Assembly (NCBI GenBank): GCA_964036315.1
Contig: OZ038500.1
Span: 55,006,925-55,070,924 of the forward strand
Length of the DNA stretch: 64,000 nucleotides
Direction of reading: 5' to 3'
Origin: Acanthosepion esculentum
Taxonomy: Eukaryota > Mollusca > Cephalopoda > Sepiida > Sepiidae
Numbering within the stretch: the stretch's first letter is position 1; each line of letters begins with the position of its first letter. Both the position numbers and the translations under genes were made by a program. The notes beneath the pieces were generated by a model. It did no database searches and was not told the DNA's origin. It saw only the letters and a program-made list of their open reading frames with translations. This document shows positions 53,869 through 64,000 of this stretch, one piece after another.

Positions 53869-54400
53869 ATGAGAATATATTTTTGTGATTTCTTTCGATA
53901 GAGAAGAAACGAGCCGAAAATATCACTAGAATCGTTCTGTCGTCTGTAAACACGAATGACTTTTCATTCCGCCATTTTAAGCAGATATCCCGTCCTTCAA
54001 TCGTAGCCAACACTTCTTCACCGGTGACAAAACCTCTGTCCAACTTATCACTTACTGCTGGCAAGGCAGATCGGCGAAAAATGAAGCCAATACTTGTATC
54101 CGGAAAAATCGAAGGAAGATGATCGATCGGATATTGTCATCGGAGTCTTCCGAAGCTGATGGCTGGCAGCTGCCGAAAGAGCTAAATATATTAGTTTTAA
54201 TTGTAGGTTAATCAAATAAACGTGTCTGGAATCGTTTAGATAAAAATAAAGAGGCATCTATAGTGTCTGTCCAGAGGAGCAGAGCTCAATGAGATTTACG
54301 ATTAAAACCAATGCAGTTATCATTTCTTTACTATATAAATCATACGGAGGAGAGCGTAACTATTAATGAGCACAAGTGGTTGATCGTTATTATAAGACAA
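53867..54400. other. No gene recognised
   Basis: Ordinary composition, but no frame over 101 residues and no motif recognised. Confidence 0.5.
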
Positions 54401-54559
54401 CATTTCTCAACCTTTTTACCCTTGTGCAACCTTTAAAATAAATTACATGTCTCAAGGAACCCCCTGCAAAAAAAACAACAAATTATACACTGTTGTATCC
54501 TTAAAGAGGTTACAAACAGACAAAGGTGGTACTTGAGTGAAGGAATGGCAACAAAACGT

Positions 54560-54900
54560 ATTTGTATACTTTTATAGTGTTTTGTTTTGTATTTACATTA
54601 GTCGGACTATTGTCCTCATCTTAGTCGCCATTTTTGTCACAACGTTTCGGCCGTTGTACGCTCCGGCCTTCTTCAGGTGGTTGGAATTTCGAACCGAACC
54701 CTTTATTTCGATCACTGGGGTAGACTGTTTTAGTTCCACGAGCCATGTTTGATGGGTGTCAGTTATCAGTTATCTCCTGCTAATTTTCCCTCTGAAAGTT
54801 CTCCACTGCCTGAACCGGGTATTGAACTCACACTCTTTGGGTCTGTCACTGGATCTAACCAACGCATTTATCCACTGTGCCATGTGTCCTTGAGGACATC
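54560..54900 (-). mobile_element. tRNA-derived SINE (family S5) with hairpin-GAAA motif
   Basis: On the minus strand, GCACAGTGGATAAATGCG (A box) and GTGAGTTCAATACCCGG (B-box-like) form a good tRNA-type head at about 54820-54890. Further on, at 54684-54636, ACCTGAAGAAGGCCG, a loop, CGGCCGAAACGTT forms a strong stem followed by GAAAC. Confidence 0.75.
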
Positions 54901-55089
54901 TGGGTATGAATTTCTGAGTATTATAAACCTAATTTTTCAGCAACCATTTTTTACCAGTACTCATATTGCAATTTTGCTGTTATCATTTCATGTTTTTACC
55001 AGATCTCATATTGCAACTTTCGAACCGAACCCTTTATTTCGATCACTGAAATATAGACAGACTGTGTTTTGTTTTGTTTAGGTGATCAC

Positions 55090-55380
55090 TCTTTGTAAAA
55101 TGCGTAGAAAAAGAACACTAGCGTTTAGAATTAGAATGATATAATTGAAATTCTTGGTTCACCTAAAAAGGAAAGAGGGTTCGGAGAATTTGACACTGCC
55201 ATGGCATATTGAGGGTAAGAGGGAGGATAGGGACGTCAAATAAGGAGATTGTGTAAATGGATGGCACAACAAGAACTGGGAAGGATAGTAATGAGAAAAA
55301 CATCTTTTAGAGCTACGAAGGATAGGAAGTTGTGGAGGGTTAGGATATGATGGTCACGCCCTAAACACATAAAAGAATTA
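55090..55380 (+). mobile_element. RTE-like LINE 3' fragment
   Basis: TTGAAATTCTTGGTTCACC, GGAAAGAGGGTTCGGAG, TTTGACACTGCCATGGCATA and AGGAAGTTGTGGAGGGT match 14330-14550 in order. No intact frame. Confidence 0.65.
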
Positions 55381-55399
55381 TTTAATCTTTTTGTTTTTT

Positions 55400-55606
55400 G
55401 CTTCTTTCATTTATTTTTTGTACATTCGTTTTTTCTTTCATTTTTCATTCTTTCTTTCTTTCTTGTTTTTTCTTTCTGTTTCTTTCTTTTGAACATTTTT
55501 CTTTTCAGTCTTTTATTAATTGTTCTTGTTCGTAGCTCTCATTCCTATTTTTGAACTTTTTACAAACTTTGTTTCATTTTTTAATTTTTTTTTCTTACGT
55601 TCATTT

Positions 55607-55642
<36 letters not shown>

Positions 55643-56876
55643 TCATTCTTTCTTTCTTTTCAACAATTTTTTTCTTTCAGTTTTTATTCTTAATCCTTGT
55701 TGTTCATATCTTCCTTTCTATATTTGAACTTTTTACAACTTTTGTTTCATTTTAAAAAATTTTTTTCTTACATTCATTTTCTTTCTTTCTTTCTTTCTTT
55801 TGGAGATTTTTTTCGGTATTTTATTCTTAATCATTCTTGTCCATATCTTCCTTTTCTAGTTTTGAACTTTTTACAGCTTGTGTTTCTTTTTTAAAATTTT
55901 TTTCTTAGATTCATTTTCTTCCTTCCTTTCTTTCTTTCTTTCTTTCTTTCATTCTTTCTTTCTTTTGGAGATTTTTCCTGTCTTTTATTCTTAATTGTTC
56001 TTGTCCATATCTTCCTTTTCTATTTTTGAACTTTTTACAGCGTTTGTTTCTTTTTTTTAAAATTTTTCTTAGATTCATTTTCTTTCTTTCTTTCTTTCTT
56101 TCTTTTTTTCTTTGTTTCTTTCTTTTGGAGATTTTTTCGGTCTTTTATTCTTAATTGTTCTTGTCCATATCTTCCTTTTCTATTTTTGAACTTTTTACAG
56201 CGTTTGTTTATTTTTTTAAAAATTTGTCTTAGATTCATTTTCTTTCTTTCTTTCTTTCTTTTTTTCTTTGTTTCTTTCTTTTGGAGATTTTTTCGGTCTT
56301 TTATTCTTAATTGTTCTTGTCCATATCTTCCTTTTCTATTTTTGAACTTTTTACAGCGTTTGTTTCTTTTTTTAAAAATTTTTCTTAGATTCATTTTCTT
56401 TCTTTCTTTCTTTCTTTCTTTTTTTCTTTGTTTCTTTCTTTTGGAGATTTTTCCTGTCTTTTATTCTTAATTGTTCTTGTCCATATCTTCCTTTTCTATT
56501 TTTGAACTTTTTACAGCGTTTGTTTCTTTTTTTAAAAATTTTTCTTAGATTCATTTTCTTTCTTTCTTTCTTTCTTTCTTTTTTTCTTTGTTTCTTTCTT
56601 TTGGAGATTTTTTCGGTCTTTTATTCTTAATTGTTCTTGTCCATATCTTCCTTTTCTATTTTTGAACTTTTTACAGCGTTTGTTTCTTTTTTTAAAAATT
56701 TTTCTTAGATTCATTTTCTTTCTTTCTTTCTTTCTTTCTTTTTTTCTTTGTTTCTTTCTTTTGGAGATTTTTCCTGTCTTTTATTCTTAATTGTTCTTGT
56801 CCATATCTTCCTTTTCTAGTTTTGAACTTTTTACAGCGTTTGTTTCTTTTTTTAAAAAATTTTCTTAGATTCATTT

Positions 56877-56920
<44 letters not shown>

Positions 56921-57170
56921 TTTTTCTTTGTTTCTTTCTTTTGGAGATTTTTTCGGTCTTTTATTCTTAATTGTTCTTGTCCATATCTTCCTTTTCTATT
57001 TTTGAACTTTTTACAGCTTTTGTTTCTTTTTTTAAAAAAATTTCTTAGATTCATTTTCTTTCTTTCTTTCTTTCTTTCTTTTGGACATTTTTTTTTCTGT
57101 CTTTTATTCTTAATTGTTCTTGTCCATATCTTCCTTTTCTATTTTTGAACTTTTTACAACCTTTCTTTCC
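55400..57170 (+). repeat. 160-bp pyrimidine-rich minisatellite, about 10 copies
   Basis: The unit contains TTTTGGAGATTTTTTCGG, TTGTTCTTGTCCATATCTTC, TTTTTGAACTTTTTACAGCG, TCTTAGATTCATTTTC and a (TTTC)n run. TTTACAG positions 56040, 56200, 56356, 56516, 56676, 56836 and 57016 give spacings of 160, 156, 160, 160, 160 and 180; differences come from the (TTTC)n length. Outer copies before 55900 are diverged. The lysine-rich minus frames and phenylalanine-rich plus frames are artefacts. Confidence 0.95.
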
Positions 57171-58200
57171 TTCCTTATTTTTTTCCATTTTTTTATATTT
57201 GCAGTTACATTCGTTCATTGGCCAATTCATTCATTCATTGGTCATTTTATTCTTTATTTTATTTTCCTTTTACTCTTGTTTCAAATATCATTCTCTCTCT
57301 TAAATTCACGACGTATTTTTTATCGTCTGCTGACCATTAACCAATCAGATTTTCCCTTCAATCATTTTAATAGCCGTGTTTCCTCGAGTTTTATCGTCTT
57401 TCAACTCGTCAAATCACCGGCTAAACTTTATAATTGAACAAAAAATATATCTAGACATTGTTTTTTCAACAAATAAAACGTCTGTTGAACTCTGGCTTGA
57501 ATACGTGTGTCAATCATGAGGACGTGGGCGTGTCATTAATAAAGACGTGGGCGTGTCCGACATTTCATAAAACTTGTTAGCGACGACAATACAGGTAGAA
57601 AGGTATTAATATATTTACGCCAGAGCAGACGGAATATGTTTTTTTTTTGTTTTGATATCGATTTCCTGGCGAATAAGTGTGTCCAACAACTTGCTGGAGT
57701 TTTATGGATTTTTTTTTCGATTCTGCAAGGATTTTTCTACTTGACGCAGGCACTGAAAAACACAAAACTATCTATCTGTTGTATCTATTGCTTTTACATG
57801 TAATTACAATATCCATCAACAGACGCACGCACAAAAACACACACGGACGCACACGGGCGCGAGCACAAACAGATGAATTTTACTCGATCTTTTCTTCTGT
57901 CACTGTTGCTTTCAATATATCTTGTGAGAGTCAAATTTTCCAAGCCCTCTTTCCACATTACGACCAACAAAAATTCAATTGCAAGTTACTAACAATATCG
58001 TTTGATTTTTCTTCTAGAAGAAAAATTAAAAAACAGTTTTCAGTTAAGTAATATCAGTTAAGTATTAATGTTCAATATCCCTTCGGGCAATATCTCTCCA
58101 CAACTTCCTGTTGTTTCTTTTAAATTATTATAGGCGTTAAATTAAAATTTTACAGTGATTTCAAACCCTGCATATTGTTTTTTTTATTTTCAAGAAGATA
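57171..58200. other. No confident gene; CCAAT and duplicated GTGGGCGTG
   Basis: ACCAATCAG at about 57338, then GACGTGGGCGTGTC twice (about 57512 and 57544). A 124-residue frame (57677-58051) follows on plus but resembles no family I know and has no supporting signals. Confidence 0.35.
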
Positions 58201-58204
58201 GACT

Positions 58205-58290
58205 GATGAACCAGTTTTAATGGCATTTATAAGCCATGATCTTCCTCATCCTGAACGGACACGGCACTTAAAAGAAGAAAAAAATTGCCA
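58205..58290 (+). mobile_element. RTE-like LINE terminal scrap
   Basis: CCTGAACGGACACGGCAC then AAAAGAAGAAAA reads PERTRHLKEE, as at the end of the 45.2-kb fragment. Confidence 0.5.
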
Positions 58291-58334
58291 AGTTCTACAC
58301 ATATAATAGTGTTTATTACTTTTTAAAGTGTTCA

Positions 58335-58690
58335 GTACGGTCACCGAAGTTAAACAACGTCGAGTCTGGACAGTACTTTGATGGGTGACCGCTTGTGAAT
58401 ACCAGATATCCTAAGTTTGGATGTGCGGGTGGTGTAATAGATAATGTCTCAGGATGTCTAATCGGAGAGCCGAGTTCCAATTCCAGTTGGGTTCGGTATA
58501 TTCAATTACGCGCAAATACGCTTGGGAAAGTTATGAATCCACCCCTTTTCTCCCCAGCTATTGGTTAATTAGTAAGACTTGGATCACTATACTATTAATA
58601 TCTAAAAAAACAAAACAAATTCTTACAATCTAAAATATTTTCTGGCTTTCCGGTTGATAAGCCGTAAAAAAACGAATCACTCAATCACTG
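58335..58690 (+). mobile_element. 5S rRNA-derived SINE (family S3), copy 3, most complete
   Basis: Head: GGTCACCGAAGTTAAACAAC, CAGTACTTTGATGGGTGACC, GCTTGTGAATACCAG (3' half of 5S rRNA). Next comes a tRNA-like module: GGGTGGTGTAATAGATAATG and GAGAGCCGAGTTCCAATTCC. Then the body shared with S2 (CGCTTGGGAAAGTTATGAAT) and the S3 tail TTTTCTGGCTTTCCGG, GGTTGATAAGCCGT. The order 5S, tRNA-like, body, tail is visible only in this copy. Confidence 0.8.
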
Positions 58691-58770
58691 TTGCTTTAAA
58701 ATAACGGACTTTCACAAATGATTTTTTGTCATCCAGTAAATACATTCTGACTATTCGGACACTTAATCTA

Positions 58771-59215
58771 TTAGGTTGGGACGAAAGTTCTGTCCGATTT
58801 TATCACGTATAATACAAATGAAGATATTCCTGCTTATAGAAATATTTAATCATCAATATAACATCCATTGCTTCCTAGAACCTATACCATCTGTAAACAA
58901 GTTTATGAATGTCACGTTTGTCAAATTTTATAGGTTTTATGCAAAATACGAAATCAAACTGATATTAAACCTTTTCTCTTGATGTTAACCGTATGCCATG
59001 CAAATGGTTTAGTACAGCTCTAAACAAGTGATAGTCAGAAGGAGTAACGCATGTAGTATTTGGTGAATGGAGCAATTTTTCGAAACCGAGATCTTCTAAG
59101 AGACCTTTAATCAATTGTGCAGGATTAGGATGGGCATTTTCGTAATGTAGGATTTCTCCATTTTTGTTAACTGATTTTTTTTTCTTGCTCAAGGTTATTT
59201 TAGGTAACGGGTTCG
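58771..59215 (-). mobile_element. mariner relic (Mos1/Hsmar-like TIR)
   Basis: The low end carries TTAGGTTGGGACGAAAGTTC, a mariner-type terminal sequence. The minus frame reads ENAHPNPAQLIKGLLEDLGF, then HSPNTTCVTPSDYHLFRAV, the C-terminal catalytic part. The canonical QDNA Asp is replaced (YENAH), while SDYHLFR keeps the third Asp. Only about 75 residues are open. Inactive and lacking its N-terminal half. Confidence 0.8.
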
Positions 59216-59934
59216 CAAGAAAGCAAATCGAAAATGAAAGTGAAAGTAGAGAGCCTCAGGATTTCAGAAATAGCCTTGGTCCTAATTTCAAGTATCAGTG
59301 AAATTATGAACGCGTGAATTAATCAAAACTTGCATGATTAATCATTAATTTATGGATGAAAAGGTCGGGATAGTTGCTTTTTCTGCTTCTTTTTGCAAGG
59401 ACAGTTGATTTTTTTTATTTGTTTGTTTCACGACATGTCAACTCCTTATAGGTCATTTAGTAACGAAATTTAATTTTCTTGGAAAAATTGAAGTCATGAA
59501 AATGTAATATATGTTATTCTGCTTTCACAGTTGAATACATGGTAGATGATACTCAGCTTTTGAGCATATAAATATTTGTGTAGACATAATTACTAAGGGC
59601 GGAGGTATGTGTGTTTTACGTTGTAGTTTTGTTGAAGTCATATTTTAGAATACAGTTTGATTTCTTTCAGAAATTTTAGAATATTATATGGCTTAATGTC
59701 TTGAAAGAGTTCTTTCATATTGGTGGGTTCTTTGAATTTGTTTGGCGGCATATCAATCTTTACGGGTTATTTAATACCGGCATCTACAAGTTTGAATCGC
59801 AATTCTATGCCTTCAACTAAAATGTATTGTTGGTAATAATAGGTGTTTTTAGTCATTTTAATGTCCATAGGTGTTGTTGGTGAATTTTTTATATAAAAAT
59901 GTACTGCCTATATTTTTAATATAAAAATGTATTT
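59216..59934. other. U1-like scraps; no gene
   Basis: TTTGTTTGTTTCACGACATG near 59420 and TTTGGCGGCATATCAATC near 59740 resemble the U1 tail in reverse orientation. Confidence 0.4.
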
Positions 59935-60245
59935 TTATACTTTCATAGGGTTTTGCTTTTGCTTGGGGGTTTACTATTTGCCCAATGCTGGGACCATAAC
60001 AGGTGCTACTACCCCGAGTCAGGTTGGATCTGAAATCAACAGAAATTAAGAGGTCATTCCACGCTCCTCAATATTCCAATCACTCGAACAGAGGCCTTAA
60101 TGCCGGATGCTCCGTTGACTGAAAATGAACGTTTTTCGTACCAAGCTGCTTTCAAACGACAAAATTGTTGATAGTAGAGATCAGCGTTGATTGCTTGATT
60201 ATTGCCGACCTTGCTGCCGGATGTAGTTTATCGTCATATCTAGGA
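59935..60245 (-). repeat. U1 copy 4 with a mariner scrap
   Basis: GGGACCATAACAGGTGCTAC, CGAGTCAGGTTGGATCTG and AGTTTATCGTCATATCTAGG are U1. In the middle (60120-60205) lies a piece matching the mariner at 60545-60620 (TTTCAAACGACAAAATTGTTG). Confidence 0.6.
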
Positions 60246-60369
60246 CTATAAATACTAAGAATACTTTGTTTGAAATCTACTGTTGGTAATTTTACTATAA
60301 ATATGTATCGTTGGTAATTTTTAAAAATAAAAATCTATTGCTGGTATTTTTATTATGAAAATGTATTTT

Positions 60370-60540
60370 TATACTTTCATAGTATTTTGCTTTTGCTTGG
60401 AGGTTCATAACAGGTCCCCTAACAGATAGGTTCTGCCACCCAGGCCAGGGTGGATCTGGGAAAAACAGCAATCAAGAGGTAGTTCCACGCTCCTCAATAG
60501 GTCCTATCTCCCGATCAAAGGCCTTGCTACTGGGTGATGG
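60370..60540 (-). repeat. U1 copy 5
   Basis: CAGGCCAGGGTGGATCTGGG and CTCCTCAATAGGTCC in reverse U1 orientation. Immediately next to the mariner relic, as in copy 4. Confidence 0.6.
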
Positions 60541-61190
60541 ACGTTTTCCGTACAAAGCTTCTTTCAAACGACAAAGTTGTTGATAGCAGAGATCAGCATT
60601 GATTGCTTGATTACGGTCGAACAGTTCATAATGGATGATTCCTTGAATATCCTACCATTCACTCAACATGATCTTTGGGTTAAGTTTCCCTCTCGGTTAC
60701 TGCGCGGGTGTGTTTCCTCGACAGAATCGCTGATGACGGCGCTTAACATTACGGTAAAGGATCCATTTCTCATCGCCAGTAACGCGCCTGTCCATAAACG
60801 GAAGGTGAAGTTGTCGTGCAATCAACGATTCGCAACAACCTATACATTGTTAGAGATTCTTGAGACTGGTCGTACGGGACCCATTTTTCAACCACTGAAT
60901 CCTTTTCGATCCTTTTCAGTTCACGCTGAACTGTTCTGTGATTAACGTTAAATTTATCACTGAGTTCCCTAAACGCTGTGACAGGATTTACAGCAGCTTC
61001 CAAATACTCTTAATCGAATCATTTTCAACAACCCGTCCTCTGGTGTGAATTTCCAAGATTTTGAAACGGGAAAACCAATTCCTACAGGTTCTTTCATTCA
61101 ATGCATCGGCCCATCATAAGCGTGTTGGATGATTTTTCTGCTGGCTTGACACCTTTATGTAGCTCATAGGGTACAATATTGTTCATGTGT
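60541..61190 (-). mobile_element. mariner transposase relic
   Basis: The minus strand, from high to low coordinates, reads FNVNHRTVQRELKRIEKD (helix-turn-helix), EKWVPYDQSQESLTMYRL, then DEKWILYRNVKRRHQRF (first catalytic Asp), GKLNPKIMLSEW, GIIHYELFDRNQAINADLCY and QQLCRLKEALYGKRP. This is the N-terminal two thirds of a mariner transposase up to just before the second Asp. The C-terminal catalytic end is replaced by U1 sequence. Stops and shifts interrupt it. It is a different mariner lineage from those at 3.2 and 58.8 kb. Confidence 0.8.
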
Positions 61191-62635
61191 TGTTGGGAGG
61201 AGCGTAGAAGCAATTTCTATATAATATAATGAATAATATTCTCATAAGCTGAAGTGAAAATATATAAATTAGTCTTAGAATTACTAAACAATATAAAGAG
61301 GCAATACTTTAATAATTTTAGTTCAATATTTTTACCTAAAAAATCGAAGAGAACTTTTCTTCCAACCTGATACATGAATATCAAAATAATTTACTTCAGT
61401 CTGGTTATGCTACTCTTTTTGATGTGTAACACCACATATTTTTAGGCAACAACAAGTATAGGACCAAAATTCTATATGATATTCCCTACTTAAACGAAAA
61501 CTTTGCGTTTTTTAAATTTTTTAAAAATAAATTGTGATGGACGATGAAAAGTAGATACTGTATAACAACGACTAACAAAACGGATGGTAGAACACGTCAA
61601 ATAAAACAGAAATAATCTTACCAAAGTCTGATATTCATACTAAGAATATGATAGAATCAACTCGAAGGCTCTTTCTAGATACAACAGCGACTGATACGAA
61701 CAAGTATTGCTCCCAGTTAAACCAACTGTAGACAGAAATCGTAATATCGTATCCGATTTCTGATGCTCTCTTTTGCCTTGATCTGTGTTTATAACACAGT
61801 GTTTCGACCAGCAGGCTTCTCACCCTCTCTTTATTTTCTGAGCTTCTTAAATAAAGTATTTTTTTTTTTATCTTGTAGTTTTCGGTTCAGTTGTATTGCT
61901 TCTATTGTTTCAGACAACTTTTCAGTAGCTTCTTCCCACGACTTTATTTATATTCCAGTTCCATCTGGTCTCATAATATTCATTTATTTCCTTTTCGTCC
62001 CGTCAGCTAAAAGATCCCAGAAGCACAGTACCACGTATTAAGTTCTCATTTTAATCGTATCAACGTGAAAACGGGCGAGATTAGAATCCCTGGTTGAATT
62101 CCGTTGTGACAAGCTGTAACTAGTTCGGAGGATAAGTGTAATGAGATGATGATATTTACAAAGTCCAGTGGTGATGATGATGTCCCAGTTTGGCGAGGTG
62201 CGTTGTTTGATGACTGGTCGTAGCTCCGTGAAAAAAAGTTATCCCCCCCTCGCTTTCGGAACGCCTACCGAAATGTCTGCAATTCCTTCCCAGTTCTCAC
62301 AAGGAATGGGTATTGTAAAAATGGTGATGGCATAAATCGACTGCTAGGCGAATTGTCCTCTTTTTACAGAGCAAAATTTGACAGAAATAGACTTTAGACT
62401 ATGACTTCCATTGAAACGTTCGTCTGATGTTACCTCAAAAATGTTCGTTCAGCAAACATTGACGTAAAGTATACTTTGGCGAGACGATTATCAAGATGTA
62501 ATATAATATTTTCTGTCGCTTTTTAATCATTTCACTACAAGCTAAGTAATAAAAGGCACCTGGATGAAAACGGTTACTGAGAGTGAAATAAAGCATAGAA
62601 GACAACAAGAGAACAGGATTTGAAGCGACAAATAT
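61191..62635. other. No gene recognised
   Basis: Mixed AT-rich sequence; frames to 92 residues without motifs. Confidence 0.5.
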
Positions 62636-62960
62636 GATGACTAGGTACAAAGATAAAAGAGCACGAGTCAAGGAGACATAAGATGACGATTGACATTGCA
62701 TTTAAATTTTTGAAGATTGTAGTTGACATGAAAACAGGAGGCCGGTAGGAATTTCCACAAGCAACAATTGCGAGAGAAGAAATAATTAGCATGGGACTTA
62801 TGGTTACAACCTGTAATTTTAAAAATGAAATTATGAGACCTAGCTGCCAATCTAGTACTGCACTTAAATTTGTAAATTCGACGTACCAACTCGGAAAAGC
62901 TCATCGGAACGATTACCGTAAATATGGTTATGAAAGAGACAGAGGGAATCCTGCATTGAG
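62636..62960 (-). mobile_element. LINE RT C-terminal end, copy 5
   Basis: The minus strand reads MSFSELVRRIYKFKCSTRLA, ARSHNFIFKITGCNH, LWKFLPASCF and VNYNLQKFKCNVNRHLMSP with stop. This is the same family as the 7.3, 8.0, 12.7 and 43.4 kb copies. It keeps the terminus but lacks the palm and 5' parts. Confidence 0.75.
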
Positions 62961-63438
62961 ATCATGATTTTCATAAAACTGGTCATAGATATCAATAAAG
63001 CTTATCAAGTTATTGAAGAGCCAATTGGGAAAAAAAAGATAATATGATATATTATCGATATTATGGGATACGTTTGTTATTACTTAAACGTTATATTTAG
63101 TGGATACACATGTTTGAGTAGACGCCTTGCTTTTTCAGACAGTGGGAATTACATCTATCAACCTGTGCATTCGAGTATCTGTGTAATTCACATTGATTAA
63201 GAAATAGACAACGTTTATTTAAACACGTGTAAATAAAAGGTTTAGGTAATGAGAAATAATATCGAATTAAAACAATCAAATCCATTAATTGATCAGAAAT
63301 GATTCTAATTTATCTCGCTGAGATTTATAAATGGAAAATTCTAGGATATAATACCAATTCCAAAGGTCATATCTGAAATAGTGATTTTTCCTAAAAATGA
63401 ATAAAAAAAAAAGTTATAAAATATTATACAGGTTAATA

Positions 63439-63441
<3 letters not shown>
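62961..63441. other. No gene recognised
   Basis: AT-rich sequence. Confidence 0.5.
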
Positions 63442-63488
<47 letters not shown>

Positions 63489-63654
63489 ACATTTATATAT
63501 ATATTATGTCTAACGTTCTTTTTATAGATACAAATATTTAAGCAAATGCTCTGTTTTATAATAAACAGTATTAAATACTTGTATCTATAAAAAGAACGTT
63601 AAACATAATATATATATAAATGTCTTTAAATAAATTGTCGGACTATGTCCAATT

Positions 63655-63703
<49 letters not shown>
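63442..63703. repeat. Palindrome framed by two (TA)n tracts
   Basis: Arms 63485-63540 and 63572-63627 (CGTTCTTTTTATAGATACAA / TTGTATCTATAAAAAGAACG) pair over about 56 bp. The loop holds a second hairpin, CTGTTTTAT/AATAAACAG. (TA)n 63442-63484 and 63658-63703 frame it. Confidence 0.95.
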
Positions 63704-63720
<17 letters not shown>

Positions 63721-63962
63721 GTGGTAAGCCCTCCTATAGTAGAATGAACTCTTCCTTCTCTCATTAATACTAACTGCGAGTCTTCCTAGCGGAGAGTCGC
63801 ACGGCAGCGGAGACGCAGTTTTAACCTACCGTTCGGACGTACACTTCTATCTGCTTATTACTAACACGCTTCTTTTGTATATATCTGTTATGTCAATACA
63901 CTTGTTCAACCTACCTTCGTCTTCCGTGTCTTTCTTCCTGGCCCCTAAACACCACAACAATA
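63704..63962 (+). mobile_element. LTR-like terminus
   Basis: After (TG)n, a 240-bp segment of ordinary composition ends TTCTTCCTGGCCCCTAAACA then CCACAACA, similar to the end of the 43.95-44.41 kb LTR-like pair. It may be a solo LTR. The right edge is followed by a short (TA)n and the window end. Confidence 0.4.
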
Positions 63963-64000
63963 TATATATAATTCTTTTGAAAATTATAACATATACATGT

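Noticed and set aside
56035..57054. Lysine/arginine-rich minus-strand frames
   Set aside because: They are the complement of the 160-bp pyrimidine minisatellite; the same peptide recurs because the DNA repeats.
57677..58051. 124-residue frame as a novel gene
   Set aside because: No homology, domain or supporting signal recognised; the length is not unusual for chance in this AT-rich DNA. Left only as a note.

Overview
This window looks like intergenic, repeat-dominated DNA from a metazoan. I think an octopod cephalopod is most likely, but that is inference: it rests on the very dense (TA)n, (CA)n, (TATC)n and (TTTC)n microsatellites, the mix of 5S- and tRNA-derived SINEs, and the many decayed non-LTR retrotransposon tails and mariner/Tc1 relics. 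I see no intact host protein-coding gene, no operon structure and no bacterial signals. The long open reading frames are by-products of low-complexity or satellite DNA.

Layout. 0-3.2 kb: LINE scraps, hairpin elements and TA/CA/CG microsatellites. 3.2-6.7 kb: two same-strand mariner relics, a pyrimidine-rich tandem repeat, and a Tc1-like element with both terminal inverted repeats but no N-terminal DNA-binding part. 7.2-16.25 kb: several minus-strand LINE 3' ends, SINE pieces, an RTE-like reverse transcriptase relic with a YADD box, composite TATC/TTTC arrays and another RT relic.

16.25-26.41 kb: the main object, an uninterrupted satellite of about 69 copies of a 147-bp, about 80% pyrimidine monomer. 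All three plus-strand frames stay open for 1.7-10 kb because the sequence lacks stop triplets, not because it is a gene. The array has two sequence domains and higher-order units of 7, 4 and 10 monomers, and every monomer carries a 3'-splice-site-like tract ending in TTGCAG.

26.4-39 kb: a 15-bp minisatellite, duplicated LINE 3' ends, tRNA-derived SINEs, 5S-headed SINEs, and a 156-bp minisatellite that grew out of a SINE tail. 39-50 kb: composite tetranucleotide arrays, LINE RT fragments, long palindromes next to (TA)n tracts, LTR-like ends and a Penelope-like YVDD fragment. 50-64 kb: more TA-flanked hairpins, a decayed tandem repeat of about 200 bp, a 160-bp pyrimidine-rich minisatellite, two more mariner relics, a minus-strand LINE end and an LTR-like end.

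The parts do not form a pathway. They share modes of growth: tandem expansion from transposon tails, palindromes bordered by (TA)n, and a recurring 'GAnGA-hairpin-GAAA' motif. All coordinates of degraded elements are approximate, and family names below clade level are tentative.
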